From assembly GCA_016647705.1 (NCBI GenBank), contig CM028334.1, forward strand, positions 14,616,402 to 14,680,401: a stretch of 64,000 nt of DNA, written 5' to 3'. This document shows positions 44,487 through 55,769 of the stretch, one piece after another. The position numbers and the translations under genes are program-made. The notes under the pieces were generated by a model. It searched no databases. It saw nothing but the letters and a program-made list of their open reading frames with translations, and was not told where the DNA came from. The DNA comes from Eucommia ulmoides (Eukaryota > Streptophyta > Magnoliopsida > Garryales > Eucommiaceae). The stretch's first letter is position 1. Every line of letters starts with the position of its first letter.

Positions 44487-45889
44487 TTTAGCAAGAAGAC
44501 AGTACACTCACCTAGATATCCGCTTTTGTAAACTTTAACCGACTACCCTTTACCAAAACTCCGATGCCTGTGAACCTAACAGTGACAGGGCCTACATTAA
44601 TATTTTATGAAATAATAATACCCTAACCATGCATTGCAGGCCCTAGTTTCCGAGATTTCCTATTCCCCGTTTTTTTTTTTATTATTATTATGAAATATTA
44701 CTATTTAACTAATATTACTTCGTTACAATTTCCTATATCGAATCTACATTTATTCATGTAAACGGTTTCACTATTTCCTATCGCTATTTCAATTTAGACA
44801 ATTAAATACATATATTAAACAAAATTCGAGATTCTACCTTTTCCGAATTTTTCCATCGGCAGCAAGATTGGATTATTAATTTTAGTGGGGTGGTTTGTGC
44901 AAATTTCCCCTTTACCCATTTTTCCTCATTTTTCTTTTTCTTCTTTTCTTCTTTCCGTTTCCTTTTCTGCTTCTGCGTCTGTTTGCTGCCGGTGTTCCAC
45001 CGCCTAGGCGAGCCTCCTCATCTCATCTGCTCCTAGAAGTTTCACCGCTCAAGCAAACACTCTTCTTCTTTTTGCTCTGTTTTCTGGTCCTGCTGTCTTA
45101 TCTCTCTCTCTCTCCTCGCCGACGACAACCTCACACTATTCACCGCCGGTGATCCCACTTATCACAACCCAACGCAACCCCTTGACCACCCTCACCGACG
45201 ACAACAGAACAGAACCCCCACACAAACACCGACCGAACACTGCCAGACAACCGCCCGAACCTCTCTCTCTCTGGTTTCTCATAGTAGAACGGCACACCCC
45301 GCCGTCCGTCCCTTTTTCTCTCTCTAACTTTCCACCGCCGGCGATGATCACATACACACTCCCCAACCACTACTAGGAACACATACACACACATACAAAT
45401 ACCCATACTCACATGTGCACCACCGGAGGAGCCACACTCCGTCGGACCATCTTACGCCGCCGTTTGCACCCACACAACCAACTGTAGTTCTCTCTCTCTC
45501 TCTAACCTACCGCCGGAGACTAATCAACGGCAACACATACACTGTTACCTCGTTGGACCAACGACAGCACACACGCACACACCGCCGATCACAACCTACC
45601 TCTTTTTCTCCTCTGTTTTTCGACGACGAACGACTGAACCCACACACATACCCACACTAAAACAAACGAAAAAATCACACGCCCACTTACCAGAGACGGC
45701 GACGATCACCCAAACATCCACCGACGAACGATTTGCAACTGATTTCACACATACTCACCAGAGCAGTAACGAACCACCATCGGCCAAATATCTCTATCTC
45801 TCTTCCTTTCTCTTCTCCTCCTCCGGTTCTCCCATCTCTCTATTCTTTGGATGCTTCCCAATCTCACGAGGTGTGTCTATTTATGTGTG

Positions 45890-45926
<37 letters not shown>

Positions 45927-46264
45927 AATTGAGCCACCGACTCTCCACCGTTCTCGATCTTTCGGGTGATCTCGCGACACACATGCGCAGTTATATATAA
46001 ATATAAAAATATATTTTATTTTAATTACACATTTCTCCCCCTATTTTCTTTAACTCTTCATTTTAACTTATTTCAACATTTAAAATTATAATTCCCCCCC
46101 AAAAAAATTGAAAACATTTAAGTCATGCAAAATTTTAATTTGCACTTTGAAAATTGCTAGTTAACTCCTCGATATATAAATTAAATTATACATAGCACCC
46201 GTTACCTCCCATATTTTCTTATATATACAAAATTGCATTTTAAAGTAAAGATCGGGGTCTTATA
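43212..46264 (-). mobile_element. Solo gypsy LTR nested in the copia RT
   Basis: In minus sense it runs from TATAAGACCCCGATC at 46264 (a mutated TGTAAGACC start) to AAGGTGTGACA at 43212. The flanks CCAAC (43207-43211) and CGAAC (46265-46269) are a 5-bp duplication with one mismatch. Removing one copy restores the copia frame. Same family as 16186-18920, with a hairpin array at 43855-44130, a TA/GA run at 44442-44487 and a C/A-rich promoter-like region at 45120-45850. Confidence 0.88.
43855..44130 (-). repeat. Tandem mini-hairpin array in LTR
   Basis: About nine degenerate units. In LTR sense they include CCCCAAAAGGGG, CCCCGTAAGGGG, CCCCGAAAGGGG, CCCGTAAGGG and CCCCATAAGGGG. It occupies the same LTR position as the array at 16880-17075. 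Confidence 0.8.
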
Positions 46265-46269
46265 CGAAC

Positions 46270-46830
46270 ATTGGAATACGATAGTTAGGGTACTTAGATA
46301 TTTAAGGTATACCCTAAACTATGGATTGCATTACACCAAATATCCAGCTGTTCTTGAAGGTTACAGTAATGCTAATTAGATAAACGGATTGTAAAGATAC
46401 TAAATCCATAAGTGGATACATCTTTACACTTGAAGGAGGAGTTGTATCATGGAAATCCTCCAAACTGACGTGTATTGCAAGGTCTACAATGGAATCTGAG
46501 TTTATTGTTTTAGACAAAGCAAGTGAAGAAGCAAAATGGCTTCATCAATTTTTAGAAGATATTCCAATGTGGATGAAACATGTGCTAGCTATTTGTATAC
46601 ATTGTGATAGTCAATCTGCAATTGGTAGGGCACAGAGTAGTATGTATAACGGTAAGTCTCGACACATATGACGTAGACATAATACCGTTAGACAGTTACT
46701 CTCAAATAGAGTTATCACAATTGACTACGTGAAGTCAAAATATTGCGGATCCGCTAACCAAAGGGTTAACTAGAGAGGGAGTATACTGCTCATCAAGGGG
46801 AATAGGTTTAAAGCCTACAACTAAATAGTC
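46270..46830 (+). pseudogene. Tork-like RNase H and polyprotein end
   Basis: Continues the copia frame after the solo [22 protein letters not shown], then RNase H remnants ([30 protein letters not shown] in a second frame) and the conserved tail PLTKGLTREGV in a third. At least two frameshifts and several stops. It ends about 580 bp before the 3' LTR. Confidence 0.88.
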
Positions 46831-47407
46831 ACCTTAATGGAAACCCAACCTAGCTGACTGGAGATCCCAAGATCTAGGTTCAAAGAGATAACCTAATTAT
46901 GTGTAGACTAAGTAATCACTGGAAGACTTTAAGTCTTATACTCATTCTTATGGTGAACCAGTGGTAAATATAAGTATTAAGAATAAGCTTTGCTTTTAAT
47001 GATTCGTATAGCTTGAAAAATTCAAGTAGGGTATACGGGATACTCTTGATAGGTTAATCACCTAGATGAGTGAAGAACAAGGCCAGTTCTATGAGAATGA
47101 GAGGGCTAAATTCTCTAAAGCATTCATTGAAATACCAGGATGTTCAAGGCCAAAATGAACACAACCAGAGCTAACTGTGTCAGGAAGTATCTGTGTGAAT
47201 TCTATTATCTTGGTTTACACAAACAACTGAACAGTTCAAGACATCGCATTCACTGGTTAGCTGAGTAAATCCGATAGCCTTTCACTAGAGAAGGTTCAAG
47301 GCCAAAAGCTACCTATCTCGATACAGTTACTTTCTATTTGAACTCTCTGTAGTGTGTCAACATTGCATATGCACGTATATCCATTCAATCTCATTCATGT
47401 GGGGGAT
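46831..47407 (+). other. 3' untranslated region of the Tork-like element
   Basis: Non-coding stretch between the end of pol and the 3' LTR. It ends in the purine tract GTGGGGGA (47399-47406). Confidence 0.7.
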
Positions 47408-48591
47408 TGTTAGAACTTTTGGCTACTTTAATTGATTAATTAAAGTGAGACCTATTAATTAAATTAATCGGGTTATTATTCTGTTGCATTCCTCGTCGTT
47501 TAAGGATCAACGTAGTATATTTATATGCAAAAAATAATTAAGTTTTGAATGAGATTTTAATTCTCAAAGAAATCCATTTGAGATTGATTGAAGATGTAAA
47601 TGAATTTGAGTTGTAAGGTATAGTTATCCCATAATTGGATTTGGTTTGGACCGGATCCGAGTCGAGTCGGGTCGGGTCCGGATCGGGTTGGATCTTGACC
47701 CACCAGAATAGTTTAAAATTTAATCAGTGATAGTTAAGCAGTTAATTAACTGCTTAATCGTTAATTTTGAATTAGTACCAATGAATAGACATAAGGTTCA
47801 TTAGGTGACTGTTCGCGTTAACGTTAATGCGAACATGTGCCTTTCCAAAGTTGGTGATGGTTCGCATTAACGTTAACGTGAATAGATGTCTTTCCAAAAT
47901 TGCATCCATTCAATGGTGGCTTTCGGTCTTCTATAAATAGAAGACTTTTTCATTCATTTTTATTAATTTGATTCATAATATTATCACTTCATATCACCAC
48001 CAAAACACACATCATTTAGAATTTTGTGAGAGTTTAAGCATAAGTCTAGCTTGCTGAAATTTTTGGTTTCAAGTGCTTGTACTAAAAACTTGAAGATCGT
48101 TGTACTCTGAGAGACAGACATACATTCAATCATTAGCACTAGTATAGGGGTGTGAATCTGCTTTAAAGGCATAGAGTTAAACTCTAACCTCGATCTACTT
48201 CAATTCAATTCGTTGTTTGAACATCCGGGTAAGTTTTTATATAAAGTTTAGAACACTGTTTCTATTACGTTAACTTTAACACATTCTGTCATTATTCTTC
48301 TTTATTTCTGTTACGTTAACGTTAATACAGTCTGTCACTTTTCTTCTTTGTTTATGTTACGTTAACGTTAATACATTTTATCACTACTACTTTTTAGTTT
48401 CTGTTACATTAATGTTAACGTCACATTTCTGATTTAGTATACACTTAATTTGCCTCACAGAATTTTCATAATTTATTTTTAATGCCCTTACATGAATAAT
48501 TAATATTTACATGGATATTGTTTAATAATTATTAATTTTATTCCATGGTTATTTAAATATTTATCTTGAAATTTCAGTATTTCCACCAACA
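47408..48591 (+). repeat. 3' LTR of the Tork-like element
   Basis: 1184 bp, 166 bp shorter than the 5' LTR, partly through loss of about 100 bp corresponding to 38200-38390. GTTAACGTTAA-type motifs are at about 47817, 47866, 48268, 48312, 48359 and 48407. Confidence 0.9.
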
Positions 48592-48898
48592 AAAATAAGA
48601 TTGAGGTGACCTTTTGAAACTCTAAAACAAGCCATCATCATCAAATTAACAATACAAAGTTGATTATATGTATAATAGTTTTATTTCAATTAAATGTGGT
48701 AATTGCTTCTTAATTTTTAAAATAGATATTTTGAGAAAATTTTGAGTGGTCAATATGAAATGTAACGGCAGTTTATTGAGAGCGAAAATATCGGTATCTT
48801 TCTTAAGGTTCATTGCGTTCATTGAAAAAATATTAAATTTATTTTTAAATTTTCATACTATTTTAGGATTCATCGGTAATCAACTGTAATTTTATAGA

Positions 48899-49116
48899 TT
48901 AATAGCACTTTACCCTCATGTGGTTTAATTGATTTGCACTTACCCTCTTGTGTTAGCACTTACTCCCTTGTGATTTTGATTTAGGTGCACTTACCCCCCT
49001 ATATTAGGGGTTAAGTGATTTGAAAATCTAACCACAGGAGGGTAAGTGACGATTTTCAAACTATAGGAGGATAAAGTGCAAATCGGCCAAACTATATGGA
49101 TGTAAAGTGCTATTAA
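48899..49116. mobile_element. Small inverted-repeat MITE
   Basis: 218 bp with long imperfect inverted ends: TTAATAGCACTTTACCCTC at the left, and TTAATAGCACTTTACATCC read on the minus strand from the right. Internal repeats of CACTTACCCTC occur. The whole unit can fold into one hairpin. No coding capacity. Confidence 0.75.
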
Positions 49117-49846
49117 CTCTAATTTTATAATTATAATTGAAATTCACTAAACGAGTTATATAACATTTTTAAACCTTCAAATATTGACTACTTCTTGGTC
49201 AATGATTTCAGGAAAAAAGGTATTATGTGCAATGATACAGCTTTTTAATATATATTTTTGGTCGCAATAATACAGAAAATATAAAACTTTTAAAGACCAC
49301 TTTAACCCCATTAGCCATGGTGCCCAAACGTGCTAATTGATTCCCCAATAGTTTACCAAGCACGCTCCTGTGTTTGGACATAGCACGATAATATTGAATC
49401 ATGGGGCACTATCTATGCACTTTCACATTACACGAGGCATCCATCCCCATCCACGTGAAAGGCACTAGATACTGTCTTTCAAATTAATATGTTATTAGTT
49501 TTACCCAATATTATGCGGGCGTAAAAAAAAAAATATTAATATACATTTTTTATTTAAATATTATATATGATCCTCAATTAAATCTTTAAATTTATATATA
49601 ATATATTTTATAAAAATATAACAAATTTTTTATTTAACATTGAATAATAAAAATAAACTTATAAGCTAGAAAATAGTTAATATCAATCTCTAAGACAATT
49701 AAAGTTCTTACTTATATTTATTTTGGAAAAATAGTAAATCATTAAAAGTAAATAAACTTCTCGAGGGGTTTTTCAATTTTGTAATTTTTTTTTACAAATA
49801 ATAGTCATAAAATAATAATATATATATATAAAATAATTTGAGAAAA
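49117..49846. other. AT-rich spacer
   Basis: No gene. A more G/C-rich patch at 49310-49470 (for example CCAAGCACGCTCCTGTG) is unassigned. Confidence 0.4.
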
Positions 49847-50560
49847 AGATAGTACACTCACTTCGCTTTTTGTGCTACAATAACAGCACCGTCCAAAGCC
49901 TATCGGGATGCTGGCGTTTGCGAACCTAGTAATGATAGGGCCTAAATTAATATTTTATACAAAAAAATCAAATCGTGCAATGCAGACTCTAAGTTCCGAA
50001 ATTTTCCATTTTCCGTATTTTACTTATGAAAATTACTATTTCGGGTAATTTCTATTTCATTAAAATAATTGCATAAAATTTAGTAATACACACGGTCCCA
50101 ATTTATCATTCCGATTCCGAAATTTTGATGTTAGAATTCAATTCAATAAACTGAAATAAACTTAACGGAAAACGTTACTAATTCCAAATCGTTCACGGGC
50201 CGTGAAATAGGTTTTTAATTCTTTTCGGAATGATTTGTGCAATTTTTTATTTTTATTTTTTCTTTTCCTTCTTCTTTTTTTTTTTTTTTTTTCCTTCTTC
50301 TTTCTTTTCTTTTTCCTGTTTCCGTTTTCTGTTTGACGTCTCGCCGTCGACCACCCTTACCGATCACACGCCCACCGTCCGTCGCCGTCGGCCACCACTC
50401 GCACACACAAAGAAACGCACACACGCTACAATGCTGAACGAACGAACACACACACACACACACACACACTCACGTAAACACGGACGCCGCAACAGCGCCG
50501 ATCACCTCCACCGTCTGCAGCCGTCGCCGGCGAGCTGAACAAAACACACATACACGGTCC
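49847..50560 (-). repeat. Gypsy LTR fragment, minus orientation
   Basis: Matches in order the middle of the minus-oriented LTRs at 17395-18500 and 44500-45600: AGTACACTCAC, CGAACCTAGTAATGATAGGGCC, and a T-rich tract leading into a C/A-rich part with (AC)n at 50447-50470. The LTR end (TGTCACACC) is missing. Confidence 0.65.
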
Positions 50561-50569
50561 TCACACGCA

Positions 50570-52167
50570 CACACTCCGCCGGCGACCCAATAGAAATAAA
50601 AATCCAATCACGCAGCCATTGGAAAATCCGGGAAATGTAGAATTTCGAACTTCTTTAATATATGTATTTAATTGTTTAAATTGAAATGGCGATAGGAAAT
50701 AGTGAGACCGTTCACATGAATAAATTTGATATAATAAACCGTAAAGGAGTAACATTAGTTGAATAGTAATATTTCATAATAAAATACGGGGAATAAAAGA
50801 TCATGTAAATTAGGGCCTGCATTTTATGGTTAGGTTATTTTTATATAAAAATATTAATTTAGGTCCTGTCACTATTAGGTTCGCAGGCATCGGAGTACCG
50901 GTATAGAATAGGCGGTTAAAGTCTTCAAAAACGGATAATCAGGTGAGTGTACTGTGTTCTTGTCAAACTATTTTTATATCTATATGATAGAAAATTGTTA
51001 TATTTACATTAGATGCTTTTAAAATTTTGTAGATCAAGCAGGTTTTGGGTGAGTTGGTAAAATGGATTTTCTTGAGATTACGTTGGTTTTCGAAAAGAAA
51101 GTGAAAATGGTTTTAGTGAAATCAAACGTTTTTTTTTAAAGAAAAATGAGAAATATGATTTTGGATTAAAAATCAGTTTTGGAAATAGAGGGTGATGTTT
51201 GAGATTTGACGATATTGATTAGACGATGATATTGATTTGTGATTTGATGATGACGTTATTGATTTGACAATGCTATAGTATTTATCTGCTTTGGCCGAGT
51301 AATGGTATTGATTTGATGATGTTATTGATTGGACGATGCCATAGTATTTATTTATTTCGGCAGAGTAATGTGATCCGCTTCGATGGAGTGATGTTATCCG
51401 CTTCGGCGGAGTGATGTTTATCTGCTTCGGCAGAGCGATATTAGACGTTTATACTACGCAGTAATTATCTGCTTCGGCGGAGTGATGGGTATTCGTAGGA
51501 AGTCATATCCTACGGATGGTACGGTACCATTGTAAACTTTCGATCGTGAGGTTAAAACAATCACTATGACTAGCTAGTGTGTGTTGTGGTGGAATGACAG
51601 TTTGAGATGTGTGTTTGAGATGTGATGTTTTACTTATATTGGTTGATTTATTATTTATTATGGTGATTGGTATGATTTTATACTAGATGGATTTGGATGA
51701 AATTTATCTATATCGCTTTATTTTCACTACTTATATACTGGAGATTTTACCAGTTATGTGGTGTTTATATACTTATGCTTGATCCATATTTAATTGTGGT
51801 AATATTTAGAATGTATTATTATTTTAAAAATGTTTTACTAAGAAGGCAGTACACTCGCAGGTACAATAGCTAGAAGTCGGTCCCCTACTAACACTAGTTA
51901 GAGTCCGGCGATTGTGTAGTATGGAAATATTTTGGGAGGAGCTGTCTGAGGAGAACCTGTGAGAGCTTCATGGTTGTTATACTTTTGTTGTCATTATAAT
52001 TCAGGGATGGGTGTGTCCCCAATTAGAGATGTTGTATATGGTCAGAATTTGTGGTCGTATATTTTTGTATGCACTTTGTCGTTTACTAGTGGGTTTGACG
52101 TTAAGATGAGGTCGTGTCGACGTCACACTGGCCCCACGGTGACGGGTGTCCGGGGTAGGGTGTGACA
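50570..52167 (+). repeat. Gypsy LTR fragment, plus orientation
   Basis: Runs through GGTTCGCAGGCATCGG and GGTGAGTGTACTGT (50943) to GGGTGTGACA at 52167, the 3' part of a Tekay-related LTR. It contains the TTCG hairpin array (51280-51490). It joins the oppositely oriented fragment 49847-50560 head to head. The LTR start is absent from both. Confidence 0.7.
51280..51490 (+). repeat. Tandem TTCG-loop hairpin array in LTR
   Basis: Units include TCCGCTTCGGCGGA and TCTGCTTCGGCAGA: the stem changes C-G to T-A in a compensated way while the loop TTCG stays. Less perfect units are TCCGCTTCGATGGA and TCTGCTTTGGCCGA. Repeat spacing is about 25-50 bp. Confidence 0.8.
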
Positions 52168-54345
52168 CTTGTAGTCCTAGATTGTCTTCCAATTCTCCAC
52201 AGTCTCCTTGTCAGCTCGGGCCATGACATTTCTCTTCTCCTTCTCGGTAGCAGCTAACTAGTCCATCACCCCGGTCCGATCATTTTTCAACTTCCTAACC
52301 AGGTTGTGTATCTGCTCTTTGTCTTTCATCAGCTACTCGATCTGGACCTTCAACTTAAGGTCATCTACGCTCAGCTCACGTATCTTCTCGTAGACCTCAT
52401 TAAGGCCCCTCATCGCATTGGATTTCTTCTCGATGAGAAACTTGTTCTTCTCATTGGCATGGTGTAGGCGAAGGCCCATTTCGGCCACCTTGAAGAGGTT
52501 CTGTATTTAAAGAAAATAGAAAGTTATTGTGTGATAACGAAAAAATTCTACAAGTTAAGAGAGTGTACCACGAAGAACACTTATCATAGTGGCATCCTTG
52601 TAGACCTCGGTGATCAGCTTCGTGTTGCTTTTAGAAGCAATCTTCTCATGATCGTCAAGGGGGTGATTCTATGGATGGAGTTGGAAAAGAGCTTTGGGAG
52701 GTTGAGGACTCTCTGGCCAAGCTTGAGGTTAGTGTCCAGGATGGAGCAATGTTTGCTCTTCTCCTTATGTTTCGGCTGGCCATCTTTTTTGCTCTGCTTT
52801 GTTGGTGGCTTAGCCTCAGCCTCTACCACCTTCATTTTTCCCTTGTCCCTTTTCTTGGCGATGACTAGTCTTTCTTTCTTTACCGAGATGAGGAGTACGA
52901 CGGGGAAAAGGGTCATCACCTCCGGCATCGGCCTTGCTGGGGTAGTATAGGGTGTGACCTGAGTCTAGGTGGGCTTTCCTTCCTAGGCCCCTTTTCTAAG
53001 CTAAGCTTCCTGTTGGGAGCTAGTAGCGGAAACGGCCTCTTGGCCCTGCCTCTCCTTAGCGAGCCTCTTCATCGTAGCTCGGTCCATAACTGCAAGGAAT
53101 ACAGCTCAGTCAGGGTAAGAACATAATTAAAATGATAACTATATCGAAGGAACCAAAAAGAACTGAAATAACTTACTATTGGAGGATTTCTTATCAAAAA
53201 CGTCCTCAGGAAGGGAGGGGTCACTCCAGAATTACAAGTCGTACAAAGACGACTTGATTAGCTCCTTAACATGTGTGAAAACCGTTTTCAAGACCCGGTC
53301 TTTGTCCGCGACAATTTTGGAGCTGAATATGCTAATCTTTCTAGCTTTATCTAGCTCTACGAATATAAGAGAAAGCACAAGTGAGATAAAAGTACCGAAC
53401 AAAAAGTGTGCAACAAAGATCAGGACAGGAACTTACTTACTTTACCCTAGTACATCTGGATAGGGTAGTCCATGTCAGCGATCGAGCTAAACTCCCATCC
53501 GGTTTTCCCGAGGAAGAAAAACTTGGGTTTCTAGCCCTTGATCAACTGGTCGTAGCCGCCCAAGAACTGTTGCCGAGTAGTTATGTTACACCAACCCTAA
53601 CCTCTGGGCATGGATTTGGTGAAAAATAAAGCCTAGAAAAGGTCTATGGACGGATCAACTTTCTCAGCACAGAAGATGATGTGGGCTACTATCACCATCC
53701 TCATGTTGTTGGGAGCAAGTTGTTATAGACACAAACCGATATCCCAATAGACAGCTCAAACCCATGGATGAATGGGAAATCGCAGGTCGGCTAAGAGTTG
53801 ATCTATATAAACCGTGATGTACCCCTTGGGAGGTGTACAAGCACGATCCTCAGCCCGGGGAACTCTTAACTTTACTGAGCTGGAAAATATTTAGTCCAGA
53901 GTTTTTTCACCTCATTCTTCATCAAAATCGACTCAATCCTCCAGATCGAACTTTCTGTGGGGATTTGATAAGCAGGTTGGTCAGGGTTGGCATTGGCCAG
54001 CGGAGCCTGATCAGATGAGGCAGAAGGAGTATTGGCTTCTAGGACGGCCAAATCCACAAAACCAAGCTCGTCGGTAAGACTCGTGTCGAGCTCAATTGAG
54101 GGACCCCCAGAAGAACCCGCCCTACTCCGAGTTCTAGGTCGACCAGGACTGCTGGTTGCGCCAGGAGACTGGGAGGAACCAGCTCTAGCGGACTTGCGAG
54201 CCCTTTCGGATGACGAGGTCGTCCAGTCGACTTCCACCAGAGACGAGCTGAGCTTGATCTGCTAGGTCGGGGACACAGTTTGAGTTTGTTTAGAAGAACC
54301 ATACACCGACAGGCTGTACTAGGGAGAGATGTTAGAGACAGGCAT
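52168..54345 (-). pseudogene. Intron-containing gag-like gene ('putative gypsy type transposon' domain)
   Basis: Minus strand. A serine/arginine-rich N-terminal part lies around 54237-54050 (MEVDWTTSSSERARKSARAG). The conserved domain then runs 53960-53450 with FPIHPWV, QLAPNNMRMVIVAHIIF, FFLGKTGWEFSSIADMDYP, closely resembling the plant 'putative gypsy type transposon' (Transposase_28) domain. Three introns are visible with proper ends: about 53360-53440, 53092-53178 (GTAAGTTATTTCAG to CTTGCAG) and about 52503-52570. A coiled-coil segment follows (NEKNKFLIEKKSN, LKLKVQIE) to 52168, where an LTR cuts it. Several stops (for example near 53870, 53534 and 52340). Function of the intact family is not known to me. 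Confidence 0.68.
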
Positions 54346-54706
54346 TAAACAAATGAGGAAGAAGATAAACGAGTATTGTGCTCGGGAGAAGAGAAAGCGC
54401 TCAAGTTACTATGGTGCAAAGAAATGAACGGAGGGTAAGTGTTTATATATAGGCGGAACCGTCGCATTATCATACGTCAGAGAATGCCCCGATCCTCGTG
54501 CCAGTCAGAAGTTGCAGGCCACGTGTCATACTTCTAAGGAGTTGCATCAATGCTTCTCAAGGAAGCCAAGTGAAACCTACCCGAGCTCTTCTTAGTACCG
54601 AGCAAAATCTTCCTGATAATGGAATTCCATTTTTCATCAAATCAAGAGCGAAGCAAAACCCTCAGCATCTCGTGTTCCATCTCCACGCTGAGGGTTGGGG
54701 GGCAAC

Positions 54707-55425
54707 TGATATGGGTAAAAATCAACCAACCCTAAAACCGCTCCACCTAAGCCTTCCACATAAACCAACTTATGATGTGTCATCAACAGCCTGAACAATA
54801 GAATTCTTGTTCAAATCGATATCTTCAGAACGGTCATTTCGCAAGACTTGGACGATTACCGACTGAAAGTTTCTTATGATTAAGGAAGAACCAACCAATA
54901 AATCTCTAATCGGTATACCCACCTCAGCATTCGTACTCTTGTCCAGACCGATTCATCCTCTATTTTAGCAGTATGACCCATAGACTTCTCCATCAACGTT
55001 CAAAAGCCCAAACCCATAGCTCTAATCGCTTCACGCGCCCTTTTTCTCCACCACGCGCCGTGTTAAGGTCACTAACTGAGCTTAAGATCCCTAATCTCCA
55101 AAATGCTAATAAGACTTTTGTCTATAAAATGAAATGTGAACAGTGTTATGAAGGTAATTGCTTTTAGATTATTCAAAGTATTCTTAAATTTCTCCCCCCG
55201 AGCTCTTACTCTCACACCGGAGATAATTTTTAGAGCACAACCCCGGTAAATCCGTATGCAGTCACATATCTGGAGCTCAGGTCGGACAATGCCCAGCTCT
55301 GCTTTGTCTGCCCGTAGATTCAAAAGTTGCAGAAGATCTTCCTCCATTAAAGGCTATCTCCAGATCATTGGTAACTCTCCATTCTGACTGGACCATACTG
55401 TGAATGCAAACTATTTTCTGACACC
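54707..55425 (-). repeat. GGTGT-family repeat, copy D
   Basis: On the minus strand it starts GGTGTCAGAAAATAG at 55425 and ends ACCCATATCA at 54707. It is followed by GTTGCCCCCCAACCC, like the sequence after copy A. It lies immediately upstream of the gag-like gene, so it looks like that element's 5' terminal repeat. The partner copy is not found to the left, where LTR fragments truncate the element. Confidence 0.7.
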
Positions 55426-55482
55426 AATAATGTTCATACTTAAAAAATTTAAACTGAAAAGTAACAAAATTATAAAATAAAA

Positions 55483-55769
55483 TAATATTTACACTATTAA
55501 TTCTTCTGTAACTGTCATGTGCTTAATTTTAAAATTTATAGTGGATTCAAATCCGCCGTAAGGTGACCGCTAAAGACCATCATTATGGGAGTAGTTGGTG
55601 GCAGGTGTGGTGGTCCCCACGGATAATAATTACACTACTAATTTTTCTCATGTGTTTAATTTTAAAATTTAGGAAATTTATAGTGCACTCAAAGCCGCCG
55701 TAAGGTGGCCGCTGAAGAACATCATTATGGGAGTAGTTGGTGGCAGGTGTGGTGGTCCCCACGGATAAT
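55483..55769 (+). repeat. 142-bp tandem duplication
   Basis: Two units sharing GCCGCCGTAAGGTG, then GGCAGGTGTGGTGGTCC and CACGGATAAT. The period measured at GGATAAT is 142 bp (55621 to 55763). The G/C-rich core stands out in AT-rich DNA. No ORF of note. Confidence 0.85.

Larger units (their letters stand above)
38007..48591 (+). mobile_element. Tork-like Ty1/copia retrotransposon split by a solo LTR
   Basis: Two LTRs (TGTTAGAA...CACCAACA) and a perfect duplication AAAAT at 38002-38006 and 48592-48596. Integrase precedes RT, the copia order. About 7.5 kb remain once the nested solo LTR 43212-46264 is subtracted. The purine tract GTGGGGGA lies just before the 3' LTR. Gag, protease, integrase, RT and RNase H are all recognisable but carry stops. 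I do not see a standard initiator-Met primer site after the 5' LTR. Confidence 0.9.

Noticed and set aside
45136..45660. Several overlapping ORFs on both strands
   Set aside because: Same LTR region as 18083-18629, in the other solo LTR. No domain and low complexity.
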